Source: JAKANT01 sp035502095 (GTDB lineage Bacteria; Pseudomonadota; Gammaproteobacteria; Burkholderiales; Burkholderiaceae_F). Taken from it: DNA of 64,000 nt. The notes below the pieces were generated by a model. It was not told the origin of the DNA. It did not search any database and saw only the letters and a program-made list of their open reading frames with translations. The translations under genes were made by a program, and so were the position numbers. This document shows positions 1 through 7,735 of the stretch, in pieces (within the stretch, counting starts at the first letter, position 1; each line of letters begins with the position of its first letter). The stretch is taken from the NCBI GenBank assembly GCA_035502095.1, contig DATJUX010000036.1:62001-126000 (forward strand), given 5' to 3'.

Positions 1-675
1 GCCGTCCACCTCCTTCAGGTTGAACAGCGTTTCGTACGTGATGCCCAGCCGTTCCATCTCGGGCGCCGCCCACTTGGCGACGTTCTCCAGCGTATGCACG
101 CGGCCGATCGGATAGGTGTAGTGCAGCTTCACCTTGTCGCGGATGCCGCGGTCCTTGAAGTAGTCGTGCAGCATGAACACGATCTCCAGCGGCGCCATCG
201 GGCACTTGTGCGGCACGCCCATCGCGATCACCACCTTGCCGCCCTGGAACTCGCGCAGCCGCTTGAACATCTTGAGCGCGCTTTCTTCGGTGTAGAACTG
301 CTCGGCGTGCTCGGCCAGGCCCGGGATGTCCTGCGGCGACGGGCGCGATCCGGTGGCGATGACGATGATGTCGTAGCCGTACGTCTTGCCGCTCTTGGTC
401 TTCACCTCGTTCTTGTCGAGCCGGAACTCGTCCACCGGATCGACGTAAAACTCGATGCCCGGCTCGAGCAGGCTCGCCTGCTCGCGATACAGCTCGTCCG
501 GCGTCATGCGCCCGAATGCCAGGTAGAGCAGGCCCGGCTGGTACATGTGCCGGTCCGACGCCGACAGGATGGTCAGGCGCGCCTTGCCGTTGCGCATCTC
601 GGCGGCAAGCCGGCGCGCGAGGTTGTTGGCCAGGATGGTTCCGCCCATCCCGCCGCCCACGATCAGTATTCGCAT
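1..675 (-). CDS. SQR-like FAD/NAD(P) oxidoreductase (partial, 3' end outside window)
   Basis: This is the N-terminal 225 residues of a sulfide:quinone-reductase-like flavoprotein. It opens with the dinucleotide-binding motif MRILIVGGGMGGTILANNLA and has the second glycine/acidic motif IIVIATGSRPSPQDIPG near residue 105. A cysteine in GVPHKCPMAPLE sits where SQR-family proteins carry a redox cysteine. It is the last gene seen in a leftward operon with tusA and a dsrE2-like gene, so a role in sulfide or polysulfide oxidation at the membrane is likely. Only the N-terminal part is visible, so true SQR, flavocytochrome c subunit FccB or a related oxidoreductase cannot be separated. The family is confident, the exact substrate is inferred. 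Confidence 0.85.
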   Translation of the reverse strand, partial: MRILIVGGGMGGTILANNLARRLAAEMRNGKARLTILSASDRHMYQPGLLYLAFGRMTPDELYREQASLLEPGIEFYVDPVDEFRLDKNEVKTKSGKTYGYDIIVIATGSRPSPQDIPGLAEHAEQFYTEESALKMFKRLREFQGGKVVIAMGVPHKCPMAPLEIVFMLHDYFKDRGIRDKVKLHYTYPIGRVHTLENVAKWAAPEMERLGITYETLFNLKEVDG

Positions 676-752
676 CTTCGTCTCCCGTTATTGCGTTCGC
701 GCGGCGGCAGGGCCGCCGCACCACGTACGCCGGCCGCCCTGCGGCCTCATGC

Positions 753-980
753 TCAATGGGTCTTCTTCACCAGCACGTGCCAGACGCCGTTGCGCTCCTC
801 GGTGCCGAGGTGCTCGTGCTTGACCTTGTGGATCCATTCCGGAATGTCGGTCGACGATCCACGATCGCTCGACAGGATTTCGATCTCGTCGCCCACCTCC
901 ACCATCTTCATGGCGGCGATCAGCTCCATCAGCGGCCCGGGGCAGAAGCTGCCGCGGGCATCGATCACTTTGCGGGTCAC
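753..980 (-). CDS. tusA: TusA-family sulfurtransferase
   Basis: This 75-residue protein is a TusA-type sulfur carrier. The persulfide-forming cysteine lies in the signature SFCPGPLMELI at residues 11-21, and length and fold pattern match the family. The start is a GTG preceded by GGAG eight bases upstream; no in-frame ATG fits better. It lies 30 bases after a dsrE2-like gene and 77 bases before an SQR-like gene, the usual grouping of cytoplasmic sulfur-transfer proteins in sulfur oxidisers. TusA accepts sulfane sulfur and passes it to DsrEFH/DsrC or to tRNA thiolation. The neighbourhood favours the oxidative sulfur route. Confidence 0.92.
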   Translation of the reverse strand: MTRKVIDARGSFCPGPLMELIAAMKMVEVGDEIEILSSDRGSSTDIPEWIHKVKHEHLGTEERNGVWHVLVKKTH

Positions 981-1010
981 GTCGCCGTCTCCGTTGCGTT
1001 GGGTCGCGGG

Positions 1011-1400
1011 TCAAAGGGTGTAGATCTGCCCTTCCGCCGCCTCGTTGAGGAATTTGGTGAGCCCGGTCGGCTTGCCCATGTAGGGCTCGAGATCGGCCGG
1101 GTCGTAGCCGAGCAGATCCATCGCCATCGAACACGGCAGGATCTGCGCTGCGCCGAGTTCGACGGCGTTTTCGAACAGCTGCTTGAACGGCGGCACGTTT
1201 TTCCCCGCCAGAAGGGCGCCGACCTCGCCTTCGGCAGGGGCCTCGGAAGGCGCGCCCTTGCGAAACGCCGGCAGCGCGTTCATGGACACGAACACCCGCA
1301 CGTCGTTGCCGCTCACGGCACCCACCGACGCCAGCATGGCGGCCATCTGCAACCGCTCGTGCGATCCGGACACGACCACGACGTGAATGCGCCGGCTCAT
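1011..1400 (-). CDS. DsrE2-like (DrsE_2 family) sulfur carrier protein
   Basis: This 129-residue protein has the DsrE/DsrF-like fold pattern of the DrsE_2 family. The hallmark is ILPCSMAMDLLGY near residue 90, with the conserved cysteine followed by a methionine-rich stretch typical of DsrE2/DsrE3 proteins. No membrane helix pair is seen, so it is shorter than membrane-bound DsrE2A. It is followed by tusA and preceded by beta-carbonic anhydrase. DsrE2/3-type proteins pass sulfane sulfur between rhodanese and TusA, and its place directly before tusA supports that role. Subfamily (E2 or E3) is uncertain. Confidence 0.85.
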   Translation of the reverse strand: MSRRIHVVVVSGSHERLQMAAMLASVGAVSGNDVRVFVSMNALPAFRKGAPSEAPAEGEVGALLAGKNVPPFKQLFENAVELGAAQILPCSMAMDLLGYDPADLEPYMGKPTGLTKFLNEAAEGQIYTL

Positions 1401-1499
1401 GGCTGCAACACTCCCCGGTTACGCGCAGCGGCGCCCCGTCCGCCCTGCGCCCATCCATCGAACGAAGACTGCTCCCGCATGGCCGCCCGCGCGCACCCG

Positions 1500-2159
1500 T
1501 CAGCCGATCGACCCCATCGGCCCCGGATAGCTCACTTCCTCGAGCTTGCCGTTGTCGACGTCGTAGATGAATCCGCGCACGGTCACTGCATCCGGCCCGC
1601 TGGTCGGAAGCCATGGGTGGTTGAGGATCGACGACATGCCGCGCCGCACGTCCCATTGCAGCCGCTCGATGTTCTTCGCATCCCGCGGCGCATCCAGCGG
1701 CTCGATCGCGCCGCGAAAGGCGTGAAACGCCGACGGTGTCGCGGCGCACTTGCCGCAGGCCTTGAACGCACGCTTGGTCGCCTGGCCGAGCAGCTTCTCG
1801 GCAGCCGGGTCACCCTCCAGACCCGCCTTGAGGAGATCGTCCGTGAACGCGAGCATTCCGCAGCGCGTGTGATGGATCAGGATGATCTCGTTCGTGTTCA
1901 GGAGGTGGTGGGAGATGATCAGGCAGCGGATCGCATCGTCGCTGACGACCCCGCCGGCATTGCGAATGATGTGCGCGTCCCCGGTCTGCAGGCCGAGCAG
2001 GTCCTCCACGTCGAGGCGGGCATCCATGCAGGCCACCACCGCAACGCGCTTGGACGGCTGAATCGGCTGCTTGCCGGGATAGGCGGGCCTGTGCACCGCT
2101 TCTCCGCTCGCGTATTGCCGGTTGTTTTCGAGATAGCGGTCGGCCATCGAATTCGCCAT
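1500..2159 (-). CDS. Beta-class carbonic anhydrase
   Basis: This 219-residue enzyme interconverts CO2 and bicarbonate. The beta-class zinc motif is visible as ACMDARLD (Cys, Asp-Arg pair) and, about 60 residues later, HHTRCGM (His and Cys ligands), with HIIRNAGG between. The chosen ATG has GGAGG five bases upstream; an in-frame ATG four codons earlier and a further upstream one lack this. It lies inside the sat-to-SQR operon, so it may supply bicarbonate for autotrophic growth on sulfur, but that role is inferred from position only. Confidence 0.92.
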   Translation of the reverse strand: MANSMADRYLENNRQYASGEAVHRPAYPGKQPIQPSKRVAVVACMDARLDVEDLLGLQTGDAHIIRNAGGVVSDDAIRCLIISHHLLNTNEIILIHHTRCGMLAFTDDLLKAGLEGDPAAEKLLGQATKRAFKACGKCAATPSAFHAFRGAIEPLDAPRDAKNIERLQWDVRRGMSSILNHPWLPTSGPDAVTVRGFIYDVDNGKLEEVSYPGPMGSIG

Positions 2160-2277
2160 AGATCCCTCCATACTCGTCAAGGAACCGCGCCGGCCACCGC
2201 CCGCCGGGCGAGGAAGGCGTCGGTCTGCGGCGGGACGCCGCTTTGCGAAGCATGCTCCGATGCGACCGAGCGTTTGA

Positions 2278-2640
2278 TCAAACATCGATGCAGCCACCGT
2301 CTTCTTCCTCGCGCGCGAGGCGTTCGGCCGCTCGCGTTCGATGCGGGAAGCGGCAGGCCGTGCCGCCGTCGACCGGCCGCAGCTTCACCCCGGCGATGCC
2401 GTCCTTCTGCATCGCGTACGGCACGGTGTAGCGATGCAGGAATTCGGTCGACGCGAGGTCGAGGCGCTGCGTGAGCCCGACCATGTCGAACGGGGTGAGC
2501 GAGATGTCGATGTTGCCGCAGCACCCGTTCCAGCACGCGATGCCATTGCGGCACTGGAACTGGAGGCGCGCGGAACCTTCGCGGGCCGCGGGCGCCACGG
2601 GGCTGCCCGTGGGGGCGTCGCCGGGTTTGCCGCCGTTCAT
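2278..2640 (-). CDS. Short YkgJ-type cysteine-cluster protein
   Basis: The protein is 120 residues and carries the pattern CRNGIACWNGCCGNIDIS, resembling the Zn/Fe-chelating cysteine cluster of the YkgJ family, with a later TACRF cysteine. Family members are usually considerably longer, with several more cysteines after this point, so it may be truncated or a short variant. The ATG is preceded by GGAAGG. It sits between the aprB remnant and carbonic anhydrase in the sat operon. Its job is unknown; metal-cluster handling is a family-level guess. Confidence 0.65.
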   Translation of the reverse strand: MNGGKPGDAPTGSPVAPAAREGSARLQFQCRNGIACWNGCCGNIDISLTPFDMVGLTQRLDLASTEFLHRYTVPYAMQKDGIAGVKLRPVDGGTACRFPHRTRAAERLAREEEDGGCIDV

Positions 2641-2675
2641 GCCGCAACCTTCCTCTGCGGGCCGCCACCGGTCTC

Positions 2676-2750
2676 CTAGTGTGCGGGGGCCTTGAAGAGC
2701 GTGGACTTGTCGCAGCCGTCGCACTTGTCGGTACGTACGTAGGTCGGCAT
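2676..2750 (-). pseudogene. aprB: aprB remnant: 24-codon reading frame with AprB N-terminus
   Basis: A 24-codon frame starts MPTYVRTDKCDGC, which matches the conserved beginning of the adenylylsulfate reductase beta subunit (AprB), including the first two cluster cysteines. It then departs (DKSTLFKAPAH) and stops. A strong ribosome site, GGAGG seven bases before the ATG, is still intact. It lies 70 bases downstream of sat, exactly where aprBA stands in many sulfur oxidisers. No aprA sequence follows. The simplest reading is a deletion that removed nearly all of aprBA. A functional micropeptide that happens to share the sequence is less likely but not excluded. Confidence 0.7.
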
Positions 2751-2820
2751 CGATGAACCTCCATTCGAACTTCGAACACCGCACCCGCATCAGACGCACG
2801 CGCGCGGCCGGCAACCGTCT

Positions 2821-4035
2821 TCAGCGCGCGGAATGACCTGCGAGCTTCACCTCCACGCGATCCTTCGCCGCGAGTCCGGCGTAGTACTCGCGCAGCACCT
2901 CGAGCACCTCGGGGCGGCTGAACTCGGGCGGCACGTCCCCGCCCTCGGCGAGCCACTTGCGCAGCTTGGTCCCCGACACGAGCAGCCGATCGGATTCCTC
3001 GTGCGGGCAGGTACGTGCCGATGCCATGCCGCCACAGCGGTAGCACCAGAACGTCCAGTCGATCTTCAGCGGCTGCGTCGCGAGCGAACCCTTCGGGATC
3101 TGGTCGAAGATGTGATGCGCATCGAACGGCCCGTAGTAGTTGCCCACGCCGGCGTGGTCGCGCCCGACGATCAGGTGCGAGCACCCGTAGTTCTGGCGGA
3201 ACAGGGCGTGCAGCAGCGCCTCGCGCGGGCCGGCATAGCGCATATCGAGCGGATAGCCGGCCTGCACGACGGTCGACTTGACGAAGTACTGCTCGGCGAG
3301 GCGCGCGATCGCCTTGGTGCGCACTTCGGCCGGAATGTCACCCGGCTTGAGCGCGCCGAGCAGCGAATGCACGAGCACGCCGTCGCACACCTCGATCGCC
3401 ACCTTGACCAGGTACTCGTGCGAACGATGCATCGGGTTGCGCGTCTGGAACGCGGCGATGCGCGACCAGCCGAGCGACGTGAAGAGCGCGCGCGTCTGCG
3501 CCGGCGTCATGAACAACGCGCCATATCGTTCGGGGAAGCCGCCCAGCGACAGCACCTTGACCGGCCCGGCCAGGTTGACCACGGGCTGCTCCATAACGAG
3601 CTTCACGCCCGGATGCTCCAGATCCGTCGTCCTGAAGATCGTGGCGCACTCGTGCGCCTTGTTGATCGAATACTTCTCGGTGACGCACATCGTCGCGAGG
3701 ATCGTACCGTCCTGCGCGTCCACCAGCGCCACGTCCTGTCCCGTCCGGTAGCCCGACGCGGCCACCGGGTCGGCGGAGAGCGTGATCGGGATCGGCCAGA
3801 ACACGCCGCTCGTCAGGCGCATGCCGTCGCAGACGCCCTCCCAGTCGGCATGCGTCATGAAGCCTTCGAGCGGGGTGAACCCGCCTATGCCGAGCATGAT
3901 GAGGTCGCCGCGCTCGCGCGAACTGACCGGCACGCGCGGCAGCGTCTGCGCCCGCGCGAACTCGGCCGCACGCGCCGCCGGATCCAGCAACAGTGGTCGG
4001 AGCTCGCCACCACCGTGCGGATTGACCAACGCCAT
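2821..4035 (-). CDS. sat: Dissimilatory-type ATP sulfurylase
   Basis: This 404-residue enzyme converts APS plus pyrophosphate to ATP plus sulfate in sulfur oxidisers. The nucleotide-binding motifs AFQTRNPMHRSHEYL (near residue 205) and IVGRDHAGVG (near residue 300) are present. A C-terminal zinc-binding cluster WCYRCGGMASARTCPHEE (near 345) is typical of the homo-oligomeric dissimilatory form. There is no APS-kinase domain. It is the first gene of a leftward operon of sulfur genes, divergent from a two-component system. Its usual partner, APS reductase AprBA, is reduced to a remnant immediately downstream, so APS would have to come from an AprBA encoded elsewhere or the enzyme may serve another direction. 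Confidence 0.97.
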   Translation of the reverse strand: MALVNPHGGGELRPLLLDPAARAAEFARAQTLPRVPVSSRERGDLIMLGIGGFTPLEGFMTHADWEGVCDGMRLTSGVFWPIPITLSADPVAASGYRTGQDVALVDAQDGTILATMCVTEKYSINKAHECATIFRTTDLEHPGVKLVMEQPVVNLAGPVKVLSLGGFPERYGALFMTPAQTRALFTSLGWSRIAAFQTRNPMHRSHEYLVKVAIEVCDGVLVHSLLGALKPGDIPAEVRTKAIARLAEQYFVKSTVVQAGYPLDMRYAGPREALLHALFRQNYGCSHLIVGRDHAGVGNYYGPFDAHHIFDQIPKGSLATQPLKIDWTFWCYRCGGMASARTCPHEESDRLLVSGTKLRKWLAEGGDVPPEFSRPEVLEVLREYYAGLAAKDRVEVKLAGHSAR

Positions 4036-4160
4036 CGTGTCTCCCGTTGCGCATGCAGGACTCTTCGCGCTCGAACGTCGCGTCGCTTGCGCTGCGCCTT
4101 TTCTCCATTAACTCAGCGGGCGCGCAGGGACACCATCCCCGCGACGGGCAGCGACCCCTC

Positions 4161-4175
4161 TACCCTCATGGGGTA
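4161..4175. promoter_or_regulatory. TACCC-N5-GGGTA palindrome between sat and the two-component genes
   Basis: A 15-base inverted repeat TACCCTCATGGGGTA lies in the roughly 240-base divergent space between sat and the kinase gene. It resembles paired NarL-type heptamers (TACYYMT), but with one base between the arms instead of the usual two. The adjacent response regulator is NarL-type, so this is a candidate operator controlling one or both directions. This is a pattern match only. Confidence 0.35.
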
Positions 4176-4277
4176 TCGGGTATCCGGCGTCGCCCGCGGG
4201 GGCCCGTGTCGTCCGATATCTTTGACGAAACACAAATCATTTGCCCCCGGCCCCACTGAACCGCTGCTTTTGGTGCT

Positions 4278-5519
4278 ATGCGGCACGCTGCTTTCCTCTA
4301 CGATTTCCGCATGAATGCAATGCGCGTCAATCTCGACCAACCGAACCCCGGCGCAAGGGGCGCGAGCGCCGTTGCCTCGTCGTTGGCGGGATGTGTCCCC
4401 GCGCTCAACGGGGAACACGGCGCCATGCAAGCGACGGACTCGGCGCTGAACGGCTTCCTCGATCTCGTCGTGCGACTCGCGGGCGCGAGCGCCGGAGCCG
4501 TTCGCGTCGTGACCCCTTCCGGAGAACTGCGGCTCGCGGCGTCGGTCGGGTTGCCCGCCGAGTTGTGCACCGCTGATGCGTTGATGCCGCTTTCATGCGG
4601 CATTTGCGGCGCAGCGATCCGCGACGACGACACGCGGCGGGCCACGCGCACGATCGGTTGCTCGCTGCGCGACGCCGGAGCGATTTGCGGCGGAAGGAGC
4701 GTTCACTGCGCGCTCGCGGTGCCGCTCGACTATCAGAACCGCCCGATCGGGGTCCTCAACCTCTTCTTCGCGCCCGAGCAGGAACCGCCCGATTGCGTTT
4801 CGCAGCTGCTGCGGCCGTTCGGTCAGCTGCTCGGCATGGCGTTCGAGAACGAACGCCTGAGCCGCGAGAACCTGCACGCGAGCGTCGTCGCCGAGCGGCA
4901 GGCAATGGCCGCGGAGATCCACGATGCCGTGGCGCAGTCGCTCACGTTCGCACGCATGCGCATGTCGGTCCTCGAGACGGCCGTGGAGAGCGGCGACCGC
5001 TCGGCCGCGCGCGCATATTGCGCCGACATCAATGGCGAACTGCGCTTTGCGCACGGCCGGCTGCGCGAGCTGATCACCCAGTTTCGGGCGGGCATGGATT
5101 CACACGGCCTGGTCGCTTCGCTGCGCGAGGCCGCTGCCAGCTTCGTCAACCGCTCGGGCATCGCGCTCGATTTCGCCTGTCCGGAGGCCGAACTCGGCCT
5201 GACCCACGACCAGGAACGGCATGCCTTCAACATCGTCCAGGAGGCGCTGGCGAACGTGCACAAGCACGCGCGCGCGCGCCGGGCGCGTCTGAGCGTGGCC
5301 CCGTGCAACGGCTCGATCGAGTTCGTCGTCGAGGACGATGGCTGCGGCATCGGCACCACGCCGGTCCGCGAGCCGGCGGCAGAGGAACAGCATTACGGAG
5401 TCGCGATCATGCAGGAGCGGGCCGAGCGCGCGGGTGGTTGCCTGCGCATCGACCGACCGGTGGCGGGCGGCACGCGCGTGCGACTGCTATTGCCAGTCGG
5501 CGTGGATGCAGCACGATGA
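4278..5519 (+). CDS. NarX-type GAF histidine kinase, cysteine-rich sensor
   Basis: This 413-residue soluble sensor kinase has a GAF domain (about 50-170) followed by a HisKA_3 dimerisation helix with MAAEIHDAVAQ (His near 215) and an HATPase domain (VEDDGCGIG, near 355). No membrane helices are seen. Six cysteines fall at about residues 97, 107, 110, 128, 137 and 144 inside the GAF domain, which could bind an iron-sulfur cluster or sense redox or sulfide. The start is uncertain: an ATG 11 codons later is equally possible and neither has a clear ribosome site. It overlaps its response regulator by ATGA. Divergence from sat suggests it regulates sulfur oxidation genes. Confidence 0.9.
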   Translation: MRHAAFLYDFRMNAMRVNLDQPNPGARGASAVASSLAGCVPALNGEHGAMQATDSALNGFLDLVVRLAGASAGAVRVVTPSGELRLAASVGLPAELCTADALMPLSCGICGAAIRDDDTRRATRTIGCSLRDAGAICGGRSVHCALAVPLDYQNRPIGVLNLFFAPEQEPPDCVSQLLRPFGQLLGMAFENERLSRENLHASVVAERQAMAAEIHDAVAQSLTFARMRMSVLETAVESGDRSAARAYCADINGELRFAHGRLRELITQFRAGMDSHGLVASLREAAASFVNRSGIALDFACPEAELGLTHDQERHAFNIVQEALANVHKHARARRARLSVAPCNGSIEFVVEDDGCGIGTTPVREPAAEEQHYGVAIMQERAERAGGCLRIDRPVAGGTRVRLLLPVGVDAAR

Positions 5520-6187
5520 TGGACAATGCCCCCGTTCGACTGATCCTCGTCGATGACCACGCGTTGTGCCGGCGCGGGTTGTCGGATCTGCTGGCGCACG
5601 GGGGCGACATGCAGGTCCTCGCGACGACCGGCAATCCCGACGAGGTGCTCCACCTCGCGCGTGCGCACCAGCCGGATCTCATCGTGCTGGACCTGCGCAT
5701 GTCGACGCCCGGACTCACCGTGCTCAAGCGCTTGCGTGCCGAGGGCATCGGCACGCCGGTCGTGATCCTGACGATGAGCGACGCGCGCGAAGATCTGGGC
5801 GAGGCGCTGCGTCTCGGCGTGCAGGGTTACCTCCTGAAAGACATGGAACCGGCCGCGATCGTCGACGCGATCCGGCGCGCCGCCCAGGGCGAGCTGGTCA
5901 TGGCGCCCGGGGTCGCGAGCAAGCTCGGTGAAATTCTGCGTGACGATGCGCCGTCCAGCGAGGGCGAGAGCGCGCTCAAGCAGCTCACCGGCCGCGAACG
6001 CCAGATCCTCGCCCACGTGGCTGCGGGCATGAGCAACAAGGCGATCGCGCGCGCGCTTGGCATCAGCCACGACACGGTCAAGCTGCATGTGCGCCACGTG
6101 CTCGCGAAGCTTTCACTGGCGTCGCGCGTCGAAGCGGCCGTTTATGCGGTCGAGCACCATGTGACCCTGGAGACGGTGACGCGGTAG
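5516..6187 (+). CDS. NarL/FixJ-type response regulator
   Basis: This 223-residue regulator has a receiver domain with acidic pocket VDDH and phospho-acceptor Asp in LIVLDLRMS (residue 59), a conserved Lys in YLLKDME, and a C-terminal LuxR-type helix-turn-helix (LTGRERQILAHVAAG ... ALGISHDTVKLHVRHVL, about 150-215). Its start ATG overlaps the kinase stop codon, so the two are translationally coupled and are a cognate pair. It faces the end of the dsr/tsuA operon. Targets are not known; the adjacent sat promoter region with a NarL-like palindrome is a candidate. Confidence 0.95.
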   Translation: MMDNAPVRLILVDDHALCRRGLSDLLAHGGDMQVLATTGNPDEVLHLARAHQPDLIVLDLRMSTPGLTVLKRLRAEGIGTPVVILTMSDAREDLGEALRLGVQGYLLKDMEPAAIVDAIRRAAQGELVMAPGVASKLGEILRDDAPSSEGESALKQLTGRERQILAHVAAGMSNKAIARALGISHDTVKLHVRHVLAKLSLASRVEAAVYAVEHHVTLETVTR

Positions 6188-6198
6188 CGCACGCGGCA

Positions 6199-7317
6199 TC
6201 AGCCCCGCCGCACCTCGCGCCAGTATTGGTACTTCATCGTCGCCGCGGCCCCGCCTGCGATCGCGCCGACGGCGAGCAGCGAACCGATCGACAGCGTCGA
6301 CACGCCCGTCAACCCCTGACCGAACGTGCAGCCGAGCGCGGTGACCCCGCCGAAGCCCATCAGGGCGGCGCCCAGCAGGTGCTGCCAGGTATCGGTCGCC
6401 GAGACGAAGCCTTCGAGGCGGAGCGTCCGCGCATGGAGGGCGCACGCCAACGCGCCGGCGATCATGCCGAGCGTGGACGCGATGCCGAAGCTCACGCCGA
6501 GCGACTTGTCGGTCCACAGCAGAAGCAGCTCGAGCGTATACGCGATCGGTGCGACGAAGCTCACCGACTCGGCCATCCGGCTGTTCGTCCCGAAGAACGT
6601 CATCTCCAGCGTATCGGGGTTCTCGGCGTAGCCGATGTGCCCGGTCAGGTACCAGCCCGCCGTGACGATCAGGCCGATCACGATGCCGACGGCGATCTGG
6701 TCTCCCTTGCGGCGAAACCGTGGGTCCATGAAGACGAAGACGAGCAGGGCGCCGACCGCCAGGGCGGTCGTCGCGAAGAGTGCCGTACGCGCTTCGATTC
6801 CGGCCACCTTCGCCAGCACGGCAGGCAGAGTCTGGCTCTTGAGCCCGAAGCGGGTGAAGTCGATCGCGAACGGATCGAGGTAGGTCACGCGCCACTGGCC
6901 GAACAGGCCCTTGAGCGTCATGTAGGCCGAGATGCCGAGGAAGGCGAACACCACCAGCGAACGCAGGCTGCCGCCAGCGATGCGGATCAGTGTCCTGTTG
7001 GCGCAGCCGCCCGCGATCGTCATGCCGACCCCGAAGGCGAATCCGCCGACCACCGCCGAGACCCAGTTCAGGCGCGGGCGCTGGAAGATGGACTTCGAGA
7101 GGTCGACGAGCCCGAACGCCTGCAACAGCGATGCGCCCAGGATCGCGACCGCGACCGCCAGCAGCCACGTCCGCATGCGCCCCCAGTGGCGCATGTTGAC
7201 CACGTCGGAGATCGCCCCCATGCTGCAGACGTTGCCGCGGCTCGCAGCGAAACCCAAGACGAATGCGAGCGCGAATCCGCCCCAGGCGACCGTCGTCGCG
7301 AGCCGGCTCACGTCCAT
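6199..7317 (-). CDS. YeeE/YedE (TsuA-type) sulfur-compound transporter
   Basis: This 372-residue integral membrane protein has about nine to ten hydrophobic segments and the conserved cysteines of the YeeE/TsuA thiosulfate-importer family: SRGNVCSMG (near 31), IAGGCANRT (near 105) and TALGCTFGQG (near 330). In TsuA, these cysteines relay thiosulfate through the pore. It ends the dsr operon, 26 bases after dsrR, where such genes often stand in sulfur oxidisers. Import of thiosulfate or another sulfane-sulfur species is the likely role; the exact substrate is not shown by sequence. Confidence 0.92.
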   Translation of the reverse strand: MDVSRLATTVAWGGFALAFVLGFAASRGNVCSMGAISDVVNMRHWGRMRTWLLAVAVAILGASLLQAFGLVDLSKSIFQRPRLNWVSAVVGGFAFGVGMTIAGGCANRTLIRIAGGSLRSLVVFAFLGISAYMTLKGLFGQWRVTYLDPFAIDFTRFGLKSQTLPAVLAKVAGIEARTALFATTALAVGALLVFVFMDPRFRRKGDQIAVGIVIGLIVTAGWYLTGHIGYAENPDTLEMTFFGTNSRMAESVSFVAPIAYTLELLLLWTDKSLGVSFGIASTLGMIAGALACALHARTLRLEGFVSATDTWQHLLGAALMGFGGVTALGCTFGQGLTGVSTLSIGSLLAVGAIAGGAAATMKYQYWREVRRG

Positions 7318-7343
7318 CGCCTGTTCCCCGCCGGGCGCAATGC

Positions 7344-7727
7344 TCAGTCTGCCGGGTCGCCGCAGCCACCGTTGCCGCAGCCGCAGGCCCTGCCTTCTTG
7401 CTCCGGATTCCCGCCCGGTGCCCGGTCGGGCGCAGCGGGCTTGAAAAAGACGAAGCGCTTTTCACCCGGCTCAACCTCGAGATAGTCGATCCACGTGCCG
7501 GCGATCAGGTCGCGCGAGGCGGCCGACACGAGCACGGTCACGACGTCATCGAGGGCGATCTGCGTGTCCTGCTCGCGCGGCTCGTCGAGGCCCATTCCGA
7601 ACTCGATCTCGCCCGCAGCGGTGCGCCGCACGGCGGCGCGCAGGGCGGTGTCCGGCTCGTCCGAGGCGGCGATCACCACGCGCAGCTGCGCGAGCGCGGC
7701 GGGCGTCACCGTGATCAGATCGTCCAT
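7344..7727 (-). CDS. dsrR: DsrR, A-type carrier-like protein
   Basis: This 127-residue protein has the IscA/HesB-like pattern (ITVTPAALAQLRVVIA at the N-terminus, SRDLIAGTWIDYLE in the middle). As in DsrR, the first cluster cysteine of IscA is absent (TAAGE replaces the usual SGCSG region). The C-terminus carries ACGCGNGGCG, reminiscent of the IscA CGCG pair plus an extra cysteine. DsrR is needed for post-transcriptional control or maturation of Dsr proteins in purple sulfur bacteria. The ATG is preceded by AGGAG and lies just after dsrN. Confidence 0.88.
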   Translation of the reverse strand: MDDLITVTPAALAQLRVVIAASDEPDTALRAAVRRTAAGEIEFGMGLDEPREQDTQIALDDVVTVLVSAASRDLIAGTWIDYLEVEPGEKRFVFFKPAAPDRAPGGNPEQEGRACGCGNGGCGDPAD

Positions 7728-7735
7728 CAGCTCTC

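Noticed and set aside
6188..6198. Possible bidirectional terminator between the response regulator and the transporter gene
   Set aside because: The 11-base gap has no stem-loop or T-run.
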